A stretch of 64,000 nt of DNA from Streptomyces qinzhouensis (lineage in GTDB: Bacteria; Actinomycetota; Actinomycetes; Streptomycetales; Streptomycetaceae). Below, one piece after another: positions 52,222 through 59,691 of the stretch (position 1 is the first letter of the stretch; every line of letters begins with the position of its first letter). Position numbers and translations under genes: made by a program. The stretch lies in NCBI RefSeq assembly GCF_007856155.1, contig NZ_CP042266.1, forward strand, positions 1,302,001 through 1,366,000. The letters run 5' to 3'. A model generated the notes under the pieces. That model saw only the letters and a list, made by a program, of their open reading frames with translations, had not been told where the DNA came from and made no database searches.

Positions 52222-52956
52222 ATGCGCAGCGGCCCGACACCCGAACAGCTCGTCCGTGACCACACCGTCTACTCCTGTGTGATGGGGTCGCGGGCCTTCG
52301 GGCTCGCGACCGGGGACAGCGATACCGACCGCCGGGGCGTCTTCGTCGCCCCCACCCCGCTGTACTGGCGGTTCGAGAAGCCCCCGGCGCATGCCGAGGG
52401 GCCGCTGCCGGAGCAGTTCTCCTGGGAGCTGGAACGGTTCTGCGAGCTGGGCCTGCGGGCCAATCCGAACATCCTGGAGGTACTGCACTCCCCGCTGGTG
52501 GAGCGGATCGACGCCACCGGCCGGGAACTGCTGGCGCTGCGCGGCGCCTTCCTCTCGCGGGAGGTCCACCGCACCTTCGTGCAGTACGCGCACGGGCAGC
52601 ACCGGAAACTGGGGGCGAGTCCGCGGCCGGGCCGTGAGCCGCGCTGGAAACCGGCGATGCATCTGCTGCGGCTGCTGCTGTGCTGCCGCGATCTGCTCCG
52701 CTCGGGTGAGCTGGTGCTCGATGTGGGCGAGGAGCGGGAGGCTCTGCTGGCGGTACGGCGCGGCGAGGTGCCCTGGCCGCGGGTCGAGGCCCGGCTGGCC
52801 GGTCTGGTGGCGGAGGCGGACGAGGCGCTGACCCGCTCCCCGCTCCCGGCGGCCGCGGACCGGGCCCGGGTGGCGGACTTCCTGATCCGGACCCGCCGCG
52901 CCTCAGCCCTGGAGCCTGACCCGTACGACCAGATCGCCGAGGGCGTCGCGGGCTGA
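52222..52956 (+). CDS. Predicted nucleotidyltransferase (pol-beta superfamily, RlaP-like)
   Basis: This 244-residue protein has the pol-beta nucleotidyltransferase signature GSRAFGLATGDSDTDRRGVFV (GS..D.D) at residues 22-42. A helical C-terminal domain follows with ANPNILEVLHSPLVER, conserved in the Nuc-transf_3/RlaP group. Such enzymes transfer a nucleotide to RNA, protein or a small molecule. Its last 54 bp overlap the 3' end of the second, convergent nucleotidyltransferase gene, a paralogue. Confidence 0.85.
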   Translation: MRSGPTPEQLVRDHTVYSCVMGSRAFGLATGDSDTDRRGVFVAPTPLYWRFEKPPAHAEGPLPEQFSWELERFCELGLRANPNILEVLHSPLVERIDATGRELLALRGAFLSREVHRTFVQYAHGQHRKLGASPRPGREPRWKPAMHLLRLLLCCRDLLRSGELVLDVGEEREALLAVRRGEVPWPRVEARLAGLVAEADEALTRSPLPAAADRARVADFLIRTRRASALEPDPYDQIAEGVAG

Positions 52957-53652
52957 GGGCGCCTCCGGCAGCGCCGTGCCGGACTGCGCGAAGTCCAGGG
53001 CGGCGTGGAGCGCGGCGATATCACCGGCGACCGAGTCCGGGACCAGCCCGGCGGCCGTCCCGTGCTCGGCCTCCGCCTTGGCGGCGATCAGCTCGGGCAG
53101 GAAGGACGGGGCCGGTATCTCCGCCAGCAGCTGCGGCAGATCGGCCAGTACCCGGCCGCTGTTCATCAGGTGGATGCCGGTGAGGAGCGCGCGGAAGGTG
53201 TACAGCAGCGGCTTCAGCTCCCCGGTCGTCTCCCAGAGCTTCCACTGGGTCTTCGCGAACCCGCGGTAGTGGTGGGCGTGCCGGCCGGTGAGCACCCCGG
53301 GCGCGAGGGCGGTCAGTTCGGCGTGGACGTCGGTGGTGTGCACGACCAGCGGGGACAGCAGCTGCTCCAGCACATAGCCGTTGGGGCGGAGCATCAGCCG
53401 TACGAACTTGAGCAGATCGTGGGTGACGAGATCCAGCTCCACGCCGTCCCGGTCCCACATCCGGGTGCGGGTCTCCTCGGGGTCGGTCAGTCCGATCAGC
53501 TCCGCCACCGGCAGCAGATGCACCCCGCGCAGATCCACGTCCGAGTCACGGGACGGGAATCCGTAGAGATGGGCGCCGGAGACGGTGGCGAAGAGCAGGG
53601 GGTCGGGCTGGTCCGCGACGACCGGGGCGAGATCGAACTGTTCGAGGTCCAC
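52903..53652 (-). CDS. Second predicted nucleotidyltransferase (RlaP-like), convergent paralogue
   Basis: This 249-residue paralogue has the catalytic loop VSGAHLYGFPSRDSDVDLRGVHL near residue 26, then ELDLVTHDLLKFVRLMLRPNGYVLEQLLSPLVV, matching its neighbour's LGLRANPNILEVLHSPLVE. The active-site GS is GA here (SGAHLYG), a mild deviation. The start is GTG 53652 or TTG 53661; neither has a clear ribosome-binding site. It lies 44 bp behind the ADP-ribosylglycohydrolase gene and is probably its operon partner. Confidence 0.85.
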   Translation of the reverse strand: MDLEQFDLAPVVADQPDPLLFATVSGAHLYGFPSRDSDVDLRGVHLLPVAELIGLTDPEETRTRMWDRDGVELDLVTHDLLKFVRLMLRPNGYVLEQLLSPLVVHTTDVHAELTALAPGVLTGRHAHHYRGFAKTQWKLWETTGELKPLLYTFRALLTGIHLMNSGRVLADLPQLLAEIPAPSFLPELIAAKAEAEHGTAAGLVPDSVAGDIAALHAALDFAQSGTALPEAPSARDALGDLVVRVRLQG

Positions 53653-53696
53653 GATCGCCAAGCATCGCAGCCGGGCCCCGGGGCCCGGCGGGCGGG

Positions 53697-54749
53697 TCAG
53701 GCGTCCCAGAGGGCCCCCAGGGTCATCAGATCGCCGCGGTGTTCGACATGGTCGGCCCAGGCGCTGGGCCAGGCGGCGGCGCCGAGGTGGGCTCCGGCGA
53801 AGGCGCCGGTGAGGGCGGCGATGGAGTCGGAGTCGCCCCGGGTGCAGGCGGCGCGGCGCAGGGCGGTGAGGGGCTCCTCGGGGAAGAGGAGGAAGCACTG
53901 GAGGGCGGTGGCGAGGGCTTCTTCGGCGATCCAGCCGTCGCCGGTGGTCAGGCAGGGGTCGTCCGCCGGGTGGGCGGTGGGCAGGACCTCGGCGAGGCGG
54001 TGCAGGATCTCCTGGCATTCGTCCCAGCCGCGGGCGATGTAGGCCTGGGGTGTGGGGTCTTCGGCGCGCTGCCACAGATCGCCGAGCCAGCGGTCGTGGT
54101 AGCGGGAGCGGTTCTCGTACGCGTACGAGCGGAGCATGCCGACGAGGCCCAGGGGTTCGGTGCCGCGGGCGAGCAGGTGGACGGCGTGGGCAGTGAGGTC
54201 CGCGGCGGCCAGGGCGGTCGGGTGGGCGTGGGTGAGGGCGGCCTGGAGCTGGGCGGCGCCCGCGCGGTGCAGGGGGCTGAGGCCGGGGACGAGTCCGACG
54301 GGCGCGACCCGCATATTGGCCCCGCAGCCCTTGGATTCGACGACTCCGGCGTACTGCCAGGGCAGTCCGGGGTCGTCGAGGCGGCGGCAGGCTGCCAGGC
54401 AGGTGCCGCCGGGGGCCCGGTTGTTCTCCGGGGAGTGGTACCAGGCGGTGAACTCGGCGCGCAGCGGCGGCACGAACCGGGACGCGTCGAGGGCGCCCCG
54501 GTCCATGGCGGTGCGCAGGGCCCGGGCGACGGCGAGGGTCATCTGGGTGTCGTCGGTGATGTACGCCGGGCGGGGCAGCGGCATCTCGCGCCAGGGGCCG
54601 CACTTGGCGAGGATCTGCGGCACGTCGTTGAACTCCGTGGGGAAGCCGAGGGCGTCCCCGAGGGCGAGTCCGATCAGCGAACCGGTGGCGGACCGGCTGA
54701 TCCGGGTCCGGGTCCGGGTCCGGTTCGGGGTGGTCCCGAGAATGGTCAT
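53697..54749 (-). CDS. ADP-ribosylglycohydrolase family protein (DraG-like)
   Basis: This 350-residue protein starts GSLIGLALGDALGFPTEF and has ITDDTQMTLAVARAL (metal-binding DDT) and CTRGDSDSIAALTGAFAGA (second metal motif GD.D.I). DraG-type hydrolases remove ADP-ribose from proteins or metabolites. ATG 54749 has GAAGGA and overlaps the stop of the upstream Nudix gene (ATGA), so the two are coupled. The context points to NAD or ADP-ribose turnover. Confidence 0.92.
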   Translation of the reverse strand: MTILGTTPNRTRTRTRISRSATGSLIGLALGDALGFPTEFNDVPQILAKCGPWREMPLPRPAYITDDTQMTLAVARALRTAMDRGALDASRFVPPLRAEFTAWYHSPENNRAPGGTCLAACRRLDDPGLPWQYAGVVESKGCGANMRVAPVGLVPGLSPLHRAGAAQLQAALTHAHPTALAAADLTAHAVHLLARGTEPLGLVGMLRSYAYENRSRYHDRWLGDLWQRAEDPTPQAYIARGWDECQEILHRLAEVLPTAHPADDPCLTTGDGWIAEEALATALQCFLLFPEEPLTALRRAACTRGDSDSIAALTGAFAGAHLGAAAWPSAWADHVEHRGDLMTLGALWDA

Positions 54750-55483
54750 GGCTGGCGTCCTTCCGGGCGCAGGAGGGGTGGGTGAAGGGTTACGGCGGTG
54801 CCCGCGCGGTAGAGGGCGGCGGGTTTGCCCCGGCCGCCGGTGCGGCGCGGGGGGCCTTCGGCGGGCTCCACGAAGCCGGGAGCGGCGAGGACCTTGCGCC
54901 GGAAGTTGGGCCGGTCGAGGGGGACGCCCCAGACGGTCTCGTAGACCTGCTGGAGCTCCCCGAGGGTGAAGGCGGCGGGACAGAAGCTGGTGGCCAGGCC
55001 GGTGTACTCGAATTTGGCGCGGATCCGGTCGACGGCGTCGGCGAGGATGCGGTCGTGGTCGAAGGCAAGCCGGGAGACGTCCGCCCGGGGCGTCCAGCGG
55101 GCGGCGGCCGCGTCGCCGCCGCCGCGCGGTTCGGGCAGATCGGGCAGGAGCGCGGTGTACGCGACGGAGACGACCCGCATCCTGGGGTCCCGGTCGGGGT
55201 CGCTGTAGGTGCGGAGCTGTTCGAGGTGGAGGCCGTGGACGGTCTCGTGGGAGAGCCCGGTCTCCTCGGCGAGCTCCCGGCGGGCGGCCTGTCCGGCGGA
55301 TTCGCCGGGCCGGACGAAACCGCCGGGCAGCGCCCAGTCGCCCCGGTAGGGGTCTTCGCCGCGCTCCACCAGCAGAACGTTCAGCTGCCCGGCGCGGACG
55401 GTGAAGACCGCCAGATCGACGGTGACCGCGAAGGGCGGGAAGGCGTACGGGTCGTAGGCGGCGGCGTCGGGCGCGGGGGGCAT
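54746..55483 (-). CDS. NrtR-type Nudix regulator/hydrolase
   Basis: This 245-residue protein has an N-terminal Nudix domain (VDLAVFTVRAGQLNVLLVER; Nudix box GGFVRPGESAGQAARRELAEETGL) and a C-terminal winged helix (FTLGELQQVYETVWGVPLDRPNFRRKVL), the NrtR architecture. NrtR senses ADP-ribose and represses NAD-synthesis and salvage genes. GGAG lies 8 nt before ATG 55483. The frame stays open upstream into a NadR-like fragment, so a fused product from 55819 is also possible. The perfect palindrome at 55996-56018 is its likely operator. Confidence 0.88.
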   Translation of the reverse strand: MPPAPDAAAYDPYAFPPFAVTVDLAVFTVRAGQLNVLLVERGEDPYRGDWALPGGFVRPGESAGQAARRELAEETGLSHETVHGLHLEQLRTYSDPDRDPRMRVVSVAYTALLPDLPEPRGGGDAAAARWTPRADVSRLAFDHDRILADAVDRIRAKFEYTGLATSFCPAAFTLGELQQVYETVWGVPLDRPNFRRKVLAAPGFVEPAEGPPRRTGGRGKPAALYRAGTAVTLHPPLLRPEGRQP

Positions 55484-55819
55484 CAGCGGTGCTCCGTGAG
55501 ATCGGGTACGGGGGTGCGGCCGGCGGGCACCGGCGAGGTCCCGGCCCGCGTCGGGGGCGGCGGCCCCCAGCGCGGGGTCGCGTCGGGGTCCCGAGGGGTC
55601 GCCGACGGTGCCGAAGATCCGGATCCCGGTGCCCGGACGGGCCTCCCGCATCCGGGCCACCCGGTCGGCGAGCGGTACGGACTCCGCCGGTGCCGCGCGG
55701 ACCAGGACGGTCAGCCGCTCGCGGCGGTCGGCCGCGGCCGCGGTCGCGACGAGACGGCGGTGCCCGGCGTGGGGTGGACAGAACCTGCCGGGAACCAGTC
55801 CGTGCCGGCAGCACCTCAT
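55484..55819 (-). pseudogene. Truncated NadR-like NMN adenylyltransferase, in frame with the Nudix gene
   Basis: ATG 55819 has an excellent GGAGG at 7 nt. The first 70 residues read as the N-terminus of a NadR-type nucleotidyltransferase: HGLVPGRFCPPHAGHRRLV holds the (F)xPxHxGH catalytic motif, then RLTVLVRAAPAESVPLADRV and ARMREARPGTGIRIFG. After about residue 80 similarity fades into Pro/Arg-rich sequence. The remaining adenylyltransferase half and the ribosylnicotinamide-kinase domain are missing. The frame runs unbroken into the Nudix gene, so this is a deletion relic or an unusual fusion. Confidence 0.65.
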
Positions 55820-55995
55820 ACGGTCACCTCCACGGGCCGCGGGCCGGTACGCGACCGGATCCGGGACCCGCTCGAACGGAGCTCCGGGGGTACCGGCGCA
55901 CGGCGCCGGGACATCGTGGTGTCCCGGTCCGATGCACCGGTGGGCCGGACGGCTGCCGCCGCGGCGTTCCGGTACGTCCATGAGCCCCCGCCCCC

Positions 55996-56018
55996 TTTAT
56001 AGTCATCATGACTATAAA
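55996..56018. promoter_or_regulatory. Perfect 23-bp palindrome, candidate NrtR operator
   Basis: TTTATAGTCAT, a central C, and ATGACTATAAA form an 11+1+11 perfect palindrome. It stands out as AT-rich in a very GC-rich setting and lies directly upstream of the NadR-relic/Nudix/ADP-ribosylglycohydrolase operon. The GTCA..TGAC core resembles known NrtR sites. Confidence 0.75.
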
Positions 56019-56062
56019 CACTCTGTGACGGGCGGCACAAGGCCTCCGGGCCGGGAAAACGG

Positions 56063-56099
56063 GAGGGGCCCGCGGCGCGCAGTGCGCCGCGGGCCCCTC
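56063..56099. terminator. Strong hairpin downstream of rluB
   Basis: A perfect 16-bp stem, 56063-56078 with 56084-56099, closes on GCAGT. It lies 20 bp past the rluB stop on the minus strand and also insulates the NAD-operon promoter. Confidence 0.8.
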
Positions 56100-56118
56100 A
56101 GAGCCGTATCCGGGGGGC

Positions 56119-57234
56119 CTACAGGCCCACCTCGTTCATCAGCATCCCGACCTCGGTGTTGGTCAGCCGCCGCAGCCAGCCGGACTTCTGGTCGCCCAGA
56201 GCGATCGGGCCGAAGGCCGTACGAACCAGCTTGTCGACCGGGAAGCCGGCCTCCGCGAGCATCCGGCGGACGATGTGCTTGCGCCCCTCGTGCAGGGTGA
56301 CCTCGACGAGGTAGTTCTTGCCGGTGTTCTCCACGACCCGGAAGTGATCGGCGCGGGCGAAGCCGTCCTCCAGCGGGATACCGTCCTTGAGCCGCTTGCC
56401 CAGCTCGCGCGGGAGCGGGCCCTGGATCGCGGCCAGATAGGTCTTCTTCACGCCGTAGCGGGGGTGGGTCAGCCGGTGGGCCAGCTCGCCGTGGTTGGTG
56501 AGCAGGATGATGCCCTCGGTCTCGGTGTCCAGCCGGCCGACGTGGAAGAGCCGGGTCTCCCGGTTGGTGACGTAGTCGCCGAGGCACTGGCGGCCGTCGG
56601 GGTCCTCCATGGTGGAGACCACACCGGCGGGCTTGTTCAGCGCGAAGAAGAGGTACGACTGGGTGGCCACGGTCAGACCGTCGACCTTGATCTCGTCCTT
56701 GTGCGGGTCGACCCGGAGCCCCTGCTCGATGACGATCTGCCCGTTGACCTCGACCCTGGACTGGTCGATCAGCTCCTCGCAGGCCCGCCGGGAACCCATT
56801 CCGGCGCGGGCCAGCACCTTCTGCAGCCGCTCGCCCTCCTGCTCGGCACCGGGAAACGTCTTGGGGGTCCGGATCTCCGGCTTGTTCGCGTACCGCTCGC
56901 GGTTGCGCTCCTCGGTCCTGGCGTCGTACTCACGGGAGCGGGCGGGCGCACCGCGGCCGGCGCGGGAGTCCGGCTGCTTCGGGGACTGGCGGGGGCCGCC
57001 CTTGGCTCCGCCGCGCGCCGTGCTGCCGCGGCCCTTCTTCGGCCCATCGGCCGAACCGGAACCGCCGGCGGGACCGCCGACGTCGTAGCGGCGCTCCTCG
57101 GGACGGGGCTTGCCCGCGCGCTTCTGCTTGTCGTCGCGGCCGGTGCCCGCGCCGCGGGGGTTACCGCGTCCGCCGCTCTTACCGCTGCCGCCGGTCCTAC
57201 CGCTGCTGTTCCTGCCGCTGCCGCTGCTTCGCAT
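56119..57234 (-). CDS. rluB: 23S rRNA pseudouridine synthase (RluB/RsuA family)
   Basis: This 371-residue protein has a basic Gly/Arg/Ser-rich N-terminal extension of about 130 residues. An S4 domain follows (ERLQKVLARAGMGSRRACEELI), then the synthase with HVGRLDTETEGIILLTNHGELAHRL, containing the catalytic Asp in GRLD. The C-terminal HEGRKHIVRRMLAEAGFPVDKLVRTAFGPI is typical of the family. ATG 57234 overlaps the scpB stop as TGATG (the frame also opens at an upstream TTG). It is the last gene of the parA-scpA-scpB-rluB string, a conserved actinobacterial order. Confidence 0.94.
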   Translation of the reverse strand: MRSSGSGRNSSGRTGGSGKSGGRGNPRGAGTGRDDKQKRAGKPRPEERRYDVGGPAGGSGSADGPKKGRGSTARGGAKGGPRQSPKQPDSRAGRGAPARSREYDARTEERNRERYANKPEIRTPKTFPGAEQEGERLQKVLARAGMGSRRACEELIDQSRVEVNGQIVIEQGLRVDPHKDEIKVDGLTVATQSYLFFALNKPAGVVSTMEDPDGRQCLGDYVTNRETRLFHVGRLDTETEGIILLTNHGELAHRLTHPRYGVKKTYLAAIQGPLPRELGKRLKDGIPLEDGFARADHFRVVENTGKNYLVEVTLHEGRKHIVRRMLAEAGFPVDKLVRTAFGPIALGDQKSGWLRRLTNTEVGMLMNEVGL

Positions 57235-57896
57235 CAAGTTTCCGTCGTCTTGTCATCTTCGTCCGGTACGGATCGTGTGTCCGGTTCCGGAGCGTCCGGA
57301 TCGAACGACGGCACGCCCTCCTGCGTCTCGGCCTCGATCGCCTCGGCCTCGGGGAGGAAGGGCGCCAGCTCCGGCAGCTCGTCCAGGCCGCGCAGGCCCA
57401 TCCGCTCCAGGAAGTAGTTCGTCGTCCTGTACAGGATCGCACCTGTTTCGGGTTCCGCGCCCGCCTCCTCGACCAGACCCCGCTGGAGCAGGGTCCGCAT
57501 CACGCCGTCGCAGTTCACCCCGCGCACCGCGGAGACCCTGGAACGGCTGACCGGCTGGCGGTACGCGACCACCGCGAGGGTCTCCAGGGCCGCCTGGGTG
57601 AGCCGGGCCTGCTGACCGTCGAGGACGAACCGTTCGACGGCCGGAGCGCAGGCGGCCCGGGTGGCGAACCGCCAGCCGCCGGCGACGTTGCGCAGCTCGA
57701 AGCCGCGGCCCTGTGCGGTGTACTCGTCGGCCAGCTCGCGCAGGGCGTCGGCGACGGCCCGGCGGGGCCGTTCCAGCACCTTGGCCAGATGCTCCTCGGC
57801 GGCCGGTTCGTCGACCACCATCAGCACCGCCTCCAGGGCGGGTTTCAGGGCCGGGTCCGCGCCGGCGGACCCGGTTTCCCTCGCATCGGCGCTCAT
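57234..57896 (-). CDS. scpB: Segregation and condensation protein B
   Basis: This 220-residue protein has two winged-helix domains: LKPALEAVLMVVDEPAAEEHL and LTQAALETLAVVAYRQPVSRSRVSAVRGVN with TLLQRGLVEEAG. ILYRTTNYFLERMGL is a family hallmark. ScpB binds ScpA and completes the SMC condensin. The acidic C-terminal 40 residues are probably disordered. ATG overlaps the scpA stop (ATGA). Confidence 0.96.
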   Translation of the reverse strand: MSADARETGSAGADPALKPALEAVLMVVDEPAAEEHLAKVLERPRRAVADALRELADEYTAQGRGFELRNVAGGWRFATRAACAPAVERFVLDGQQARLTQAALETLAVVAYRQPVSRSRVSAVRGVNCDGVMRTLLQRGLVEEAGAEPETGAILYRTTNYFLERMGLRGLDELPELAPFLPEAEAIEAETQEGVPSFDPDAPEPDTRSVPDEDDKTTET

Positions 57897-59083
57897 GCCG
57901 TGACCTCCGTCTCTCTGCCGGTCCGCCGGTCCGCCCGCTCCGCCGGCCGGTCGAACTCGTCGGTGACCGCCGCCGCGGTGTCCCCACCGGTCCAGCGGAC
58001 CAGCAGCTCGCCGAGGGCCTCCTCCTGCTCCAGGGCGACCGCCTTGTCGCGGTACAGCTCCAGCAGCGCGAGGAAGCGGGCGACGACGGTCAGGGTGTCC
58101 TCGGTGTCGCGGATCAGCTCCTGGAAGCCGACCTCGCCGCGCTCCCGCAGCAGGGCCACCACGTACTCCCCCTGCTCCCGCACGCTCACCAGGGGCGCGT
58201 GGATGTGGTCGACGTACACCTGCGGCCGTGGTCTGGGCTGCATCGCCTTGACCGCGAGCCGTGCGAAGCCCTCGGCGCCGATGCTGATCACCACATCGGG
58301 CAGCAGCTCGGCGTAGCGCTCCTCCAGGCCCACGGTCCGGGGGTGACGCAGCGACTCGGCGGCCATCCGCTCGCCGAAGATCTCCGCGATGCGTTTGTAC
58401 GCCCGGTACTGGAGGAGCCGCGCGAAGAGCAGGTCACGCGCCTCCAGCAGGGCGAGATCCGCCTCGTCCTCCACCTCGGCGGCGGGCAGCAGCCGGGCGG
58501 CCTTCAGATCCAGCAGGGTCGCGGCGACGACCAGGAACTCGGTCGTCTGGTCGAGGTCCCAGTCGTCGCCCATGCCCCGGATATGGGCCATGAACTCGTC
58601 CGTGACCTTCGACAGCGCGACCTCGGTGACGTCCAGCTTGTGCTTGGCGATCAGCTGGAGGAGCAGATCGAAGGGCCCCTCGAAGTTGGCGAGCCGCACG
58701 GTGAACCGCCCGTCCGCCGCGGGCTCCGCCCCCGGCGGGACCGCCGGGGCCGCGAACTCCGCGGGATCCACCGGGCCCTCGGGCGGTACATCGGCATCCG
58801 CCGCAGTGCCCCGCACGGGTCCGTGCGGGTGCGGTGAGGTGGCGTCCGCGCCCGACCGGTGGCTTGTCGCGCGGTTCCCCGCGCCACCGAACGCCCTCGT
58901 CGCCCTTGCCTCCGGCACGCCTTCCCGCTCTCCCGGAGGAGCCCCGGCCGTGCCGGGGGCGGCGCCGGCGGACCCGGCGGGCTCCTCACCCGCGCGGGCC
59001 CCGGGCTCCGGAGGCGGAGGCGTGCCCGGCCCGCGGCCCAGGGGCCGGCGGGACGAGCGGGGCGGCGGGGCGGCCGGGGGCAT
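57893..59083 (-). CDS. scpA: Segregation and condensation protein A
   Basis: The kleisin region starts near residue 127 with FTVRLANFEGPFDLLLQLIAKHKLDVTEVALS and WDLDQTTEFLVVAATLLDLKAARLLP. It ends with a winged helix (VVALLRERGEVGFQELI, then FLALLELYRDKAVALEQ). ScpA bridges the SMC heads. The first 125 residues are Pro/Ala/Gly-rich and unlike the family, so the true start may be internal, for example near the VRGTAADAD stretch. Confidence 0.94.
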   Translation of the reverse strand: MPPAAPPPRSSRRPLGRGPGTPPPPEPGARAGEEPAGSAGAAPGTAGAPPGEREGVPEARATRAFGGAGNRATSHRSGADATSPHPHGPVRGTAADADVPPEGPVDPAEFAAPAVPPGAEPAADGRFTVRLANFEGPFDLLLQLIAKHKLDVTEVALSKVTDEFMAHIRGMGDDWDLDQTTEFLVVAATLLDLKAARLLPAAEVEDEADLALLEARDLLFARLLQYRAYKRIAEIFGERMAAESLRHPRTVGLEERYAELLPDVVISIGAEGFARLAVKAMQPRPRPQVYVDHIHAPLVSVREQGEYVVALLRERGEVGFQELIRDTEDTLTVVARFLALLELYRDKAVALEQEEALGELLVRWTGGDTAAAVTDEFDRPAERADRRTGRETEVTA

Positions 59084-59130
59084 GGGCGGTCCAGGGGGAC
59101 GGGACGGTGCGGGGCAGCGCGAGGCTACCC

Positions 59131-59691
59131 TCAGCGTCCGCGCAGACGGCGGACGAGGATGCTCGCCTCGCCGCGTTGTTCGAGGTCGGCCAGGACCACC
59201 GCGACCGCCTCACGGACGATCCGGCCGCGGTCGACGGCCAGCCCGTGCTCGCCGCGCAGCACCAGCCGCGCGTGTTCGAGGTCCATCAGCTCCTCGGCGG
59301 AGACATAGACGGTGATCTTCTCGTCATGGCGCTCACGGCCGCTGGGCCGGCGGTTCGCGGCCCGGCCCCGCCGCCGCGGTGCCGCGGCGGCCCCAGGGGC
59401 TTCCTGGACGCCCTGGGAACGCCGGGACCGGGCCGATACCCCGGGGACCGGTGTATCGGGCTCCTCCGCCCGGCTGCGCCCCTCCGTGCCGCCCTCCGCC
59501 TCGGCCGCCGTGTGCTCCTGCGACGAGGACGGGGCGAGCGCGGCGGCGTCGAGCGGGTCGGTCTCGCCCGCGGGGGCCGGAACCCTCGGTTCGCCGTTCG
59601 CCGCGCGCCGCGGCGAGGACGACTGGAGCGCCATGCCCCCGGTCGTACGGAACAGTTCGTCGGCTCCGGGCAGACTCACTCGGCGTGACAC
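59131..59691 (-). CDS. ParA-linked protein with ribbon-helix-helix-like C-terminus
   Basis: This 186-residue protein starts at GTG 59691, inside the parA 3' end (16-bp overlap). Residues 1-120 are disordered (Ala/Pro/Ser/Arg-rich). The C-terminal 60 residues, KITVYVSAEELMDLEHARLVL then GRIVREAVAVVLADLEQRGE, have the strand-helix-helix look of an RHH DNA-binding dimer. Beside a ParA ATPase this suggests the DNA-binding partner of a ParA-type system. It is not ParB-like. The role is inferred from position. Confidence 0.75.
   Translation of the reverse strand: MSRRVSLPGADELFRTTGGMALQSSSPRRAANGEPRVPAPAGETDPLDAAALAPSSSQEHTAAEAEGGTEGRSRAEEPDTPVPGVSARSRRSQGVQEAPGAAAAPRRRGRAANRRPSGRERHDEKITVYVSAEELMDLEHARLVLRGEHGLAVDRGRIVREAVAVVLADLEQRGEASILVRRLRGR

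Noticed and set aside
55820..56021. Minus-strand frames starting inside or beside the palindrome (ATG 55981 and nearby)
   Set aside because: They extend the NadR relic frame with Pro/Arg-rich sequence lacking similarity; ATG 55819 has the far better ribosome-binding site.
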